64,000 bases of DNA from Bugula neritina. Its lineage: Eukaryota; Bryozoa; Gymnolaemata; Cheilostomatida; Bugulidae. The notes below the pieces were generated by a model. The model saw only the letters and a list, made by a program, of their open reading frames with translations. It was not told where the DNA came from and ran no database searches. The DNA lies in assembly GCA_964035545.1 (NCBI GenBank), contig OZ037765.1, forward strand, positions 24,732,504 to 24,796,503, written 5' to 3'. The translations under genes and the position numbers were made by a program. Each line of letters opens with the position of its first letter. The stretch's first letter is position 1. This document shows, one piece after another, positions 61,110 to 64,000 of this stretch.

Positions 61110-62180
61110 TAATTCACTACCAGTCTCATAGTCGGTGTTACAAATACATTTAAAATCACTATGACTATGTGAATGTCTTAGTCTAAGACTATGAGTACGA
61201 CAGTGACAGTATGAGTATGACTATGCGTATCACCATGACCATGATTCCATGAGTATGACACACTCACACAGACTGACACAAGAGTATGACTATGAGTATC
61301 AGTATGAGTATTAGTCCACTATGAGTAATAGTCTGACTATCAGTGTCAGTATGAGTATGACTTGGAAGTTAGTCTTATAAGTTATAATAAATTAAAATAT
61401 AATAATAATTATTTAATTTTATATATTGACAATGTGAATGTGAATCAGAATGTGTCAATGTCATTCACAATGTAAACTAAATTTAAATGTGAATGATCAT
61501 CACTATGATTATGAATAATAATATTATTATCATTATTAATATTAAGACATTATGATGAATGATAATTGAAATATATTCTAATTGTAACACTAACAGTAAT
61601 ACTCTAATAGTTATACTAATAGTAATAGTAATAACTAATATATTAATACTAATAGTAATAGTAATACTAATAGTAATTCAATTTCATATACTAATACTTA
61701 TAACTTGTAAGTTATAGTTATAGTCATACTCATAGTGATAAGGGTATTCTTCTAGTTATATTTATTGATATTTACCATTACTATTAGTATTTAGTTTACA
61801 TTGTGATTAATAGTGAAACTGAAGATCAAGATGGTAATCACAATCACGATGATACTCATACTCATAATGTGAATCAAAATGACGATCACAATGACGTTAA
61901 TGACTATTTTAAGTCTAAGGTCTGTGACTGCCATGAGCAATGAGGCAAAGAGTTTCTGTGACACTGAGTCTGACTGTATGAAACTGAATGTCACAATTTG
62001 AAAATCAATGTGAGGGTCAACACTCAGTCAATAGCCATGCAGTACGAGTATACTTATAGCCTTAGTGACAGCTCATGGGCAATCACTATGATGTCAGCCT
62101 AATGATTTTTTACTAATGCCCAATTCAGTAATCGCGGTGACTACCACCATGAGTATCACAATAGTAATGATGGTTGATAT
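61110..62180. repeat. Degenerate NATANT/ANTATN tract, longest in window
   Basis: Starts with ATGAGT, ATGACT and ATCAGT units (about 61190-61370), continues through AATAGT/AATACT (61610-61680), then CATACT/CATAGT (61715-61735). Interspersed with less repetitive sequence such as GTGAATGTGAATCAGAATGTG. Confidence 0.65.
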
Positions 62181-63606
62181 CATTGAGTATCTGTGTTGCT
62201 GCTACTGTGTGTAGTGTTAGTAATAGTATTGTGTTTATTTCTTATTGTTTTTACAAACAGCTTATTATTATGATCGTAATCATAATGTTGTATAATGTCA
62301 ATAAAAATATGAATCTCCATTTCACTTTGAAGCTCATCTCTTGAACATAAAAGGTGGATCATCCTAGGTCACGCTCACATTAACTTGTATTTGTAACTGG
62401 AAAATGCCTTTGGCTCAGCTAATTTTTATTATTAGTTGAGACAAAGCATATTATCATATCTATAGCTGTATGTTTTTTTTTGTAGCTCCTGGTAGGTGTT
62501 TCTTGTGCAAGTTTGCTTATGCTAAAATGAAATTTTCTCACCAATAGATAGAATCAGTATGATTTTTTACAGTGACTGTATTTCAAGTTAATTTGAGCTC
62601 TGTAGCCTACTTTACATGTTCTTTATAAATCTTATGCATTTACCTGTGATAACCAAATTTTTTTTACTAGTTCGATTCCTTCAATTTTCTTTGAATTTTG
62701 GTTTAGGCTGCGGTTTGAAAATCTTCTGATAACAACTATTTTACAATATTTCTTATCGAGAACATGCGCTTTTTGAAATTTATTTATTACCGCATCTACC
62801 TCATCTTATGGTAAGATTCTGCCCAATTTTGATGGCATCACATGCCTTATTTTCCAGAGGGTCTCAGAGTATATCTCTATACTTGAACACTAATCTACAC
62901 AGCCAAAACTTTACCCTTCTTAGATGACCCATTCTTTGAGGATTTGATACATTCGGGTTCCTACATTGATTAATATTGCAGTAGTAATATACTTGGGTTT
63001 GATTTGAATTCTAAAATGTCTGGTTCCTTGCATATTCTGTATAATCATAAGTTTCCCAGTTAGTCTGATCGGACAGCAAGGAATTTGGTGTGCCAAAAGC
63101 ATTGACCTAACATTTGTCTGTATAGAAAAGCTTTTTTTATTTTGTTTACTAGTCTTGCAACGCATTGATGTTTGCCTGGAAGATCTCCTCATTTATTAAA
63201 TTCGTCTCTAGTGTGATTATTGTATAATAAGAGTAGAGGCTTATGCCGCAAGCGCATGTGTTTTGGAACATCGTTGTTCTATACATGTACTAAAATAGCG
63301 TTGGTGCTAGTATTAGTGTGCGCTCTTGTGGAATGCCATAATATGGCAGTTCAGGGGCATCGTGTTTTTTACAACAGCTCCCGGGCGTCTGTCTGTCAAA
63401 AAGTTGTACCCTGTGGAAAATACTGGGATTTAATCTAGCAGTGTTTTCAGTTTATGCACTTCTGTATGTTTGACTTTGTTTGTGTTTAAGACTTGTTTTA
63501 ATATTACAATAGTTTTGTGTTTTATAGGCTGTGCCTTCTCCAATGTGAGTGCCATGAAGAGCAGGGTTGTTATTTTTTAAACAAGTACTGTAATTCGGAT
63601 GCAGGG

Positions 63607-63981
63607 ATGGCGACCCTTGGAAGCTTTTACGTTTTCAATGACACATATGGACCTAAAGAAGGAGAAGTAAGTATACAAGCTATATATGTATAACTTTGTG
63701 CATGCGTAACATTTTTTATGCAACGCAAGATATGAAATATTTTTGACATGTAAATTTACAAAACTCATTTTATTGCCATAAACTGCAGCAGGTTTAAATT
63801 TGCTGCTTTCCATCAACTCAAATTCATGTTTATATTACACTAGAATAGACAAATTGCAAATTTATGCCAAGCAATTCTTGTAGGAAATTAAGAAAGTACT
63901 CTATTACTATCCACCTACAGCTGATGAAAACAAAAAGTGCAAAGATGTGGGCCTGGTGGAAGCTATGATCAAGTTTGTAGA
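63607..63981 (+). CDS. CCZ1: Vacuolar fusion protein CCZ1, N-terminal part (cut by right edge)
   Basis: Two exons are present, 63607-63666 and 63884-63981 (ending phase 2), coding the first 52 residues; the next intron runs to the window end. CCZ1 with MON1 forms the guanine-nucleotide exchange factor that activates RAB7 on late endosomes and autophagosomes. Visible: GSFYVFNDTYGPKEGE, matching the first strand and turn of the CCZ1 longin domain, then KKVLYYYPPT and KCKDVGLVEAMIKFV, matching the family's FYHP...KIRNVGLCEAIVQF. The ATG at 63607 gives the family's usual short N-terminus. An upstream ATG at 63599 is in another frame. Confidence 0.88.
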
Positions 63982-64000
63982 GTATGTATTAAATTGGTTT

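Larger units (their letters stand above)
59893..63606. other. Head-to-head intergenic region between NF-YC (-) and CCZ1 (+)
   Basis: Both promoters should lie here. Two NATANT tracts (60110-60560 and 61110-62180) take up much of it. Between them, 60850-61020 is markedly CpG-richer. No coding exon recognised; the short ORFs at 61791-61994, 62180-62362, 62920-63192 and 63220-63438 do not resemble anything I know. Confidence 0.5.

Noticed and set aside
62920-63192. 90-codon basic minus-strand ORF near CCZ1
   Set aside because: No recognisable motif, no splice context, and stops in the surrounding frames. Possibly decayed mobile-element sequence but unsupported.
63220-63438. 72-codon plus-strand ORF upstream of CCZ1 with a hydrophobic stretch
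   Set aside because: Not in frame with CCZ1 and not similar to any family I know. CCZ1 has its usual N-terminus at 63607.
1-64000. CRISPR arrays, bacterial operons, phage or plasmid genes, and viral genes
   Set aside because: None seen. All recognised genes are spliced animal genes, and the only mobile coding element is a non-LTR retrotransposon fragment.

Overview
This window is nuclear DNA of an animal. It is clearly A+T-rich, and nearly every gene is split into many short exons by GT-AG introns. The genes recognised are animal or animal-wide eukaryotic ones: a polycystin-1-like receptor, selenoprotein N, G3BP, cytoplasmic dynein intermediate chain, a TGF-beta/BMP type I receptor, an RNF126/RNF115-type E3 ligase, neugrin, NF-YC and CCZ1. 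About ten genes in 64 kb is compact for an animal. A small-genome marine invertebrate, perhaps a sponge or another non-bilaterian, would fit, but the sequence alone does not settle the phylum.

Layout, left to right. 1-7988 (-): 5' part of a WSC/PKD-domain receptor running off the left edge. 10469-14356 (-): selenoprotein N with an in-frame TGA at the Ser-Cys-Sec-Gly site. 15446-19960 (-): G3BP. 22571-30067 (+): dynein intermediate chain, head-to-head with G3BP. 30641-35033 (+): type I receptor serine/threonine kinase. 36802-41587 (+): RING-H2 ubiquitin ligase. 44544-46307 (-): small single-pass membrane protein with a CUB-like ectodomain and a Pro/Tyr-rich tail. 49402-52552 (-): neugrin. 53967-55205 (+): 5'-truncated non-LTR retrotransposon. 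57082-59892 (-): NF-YC. 63607-64000 (+): start of CCZ1, head-to-head with NF-YC. Exons were joined by hand from splice sites and reading phase. All multi-exon models keep an open frame except at the Sec codon.

The genes look like an ordinary neighbourhood of unrelated housekeeping and signalling genes. No shared pathway or gene cluster is evident. The less ordinary content lies between and inside them: (i) tracts of a degenerate six-base unit NATANT (free bases at positions 1 and 5) at seven or more places, in both orientations; (ii) several inverted-repeat elements, two with clean target duplications (TAA at 5660-6003, TA at 35101-35276); (iii) two near-perfect or perfect hairpins (48899-48975 and 37570-37635) that could be short RNA precursors or foldback debris; (iv) a 13-bp tandem array starting seven bases from an NF-YC splice donor. 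Among proteins, the most notable points are a type I receptor without a recognisable Ser/Gly GS box, a G3BP without RGG motifs, and a possible 21-nt microexon in the dynein gene.
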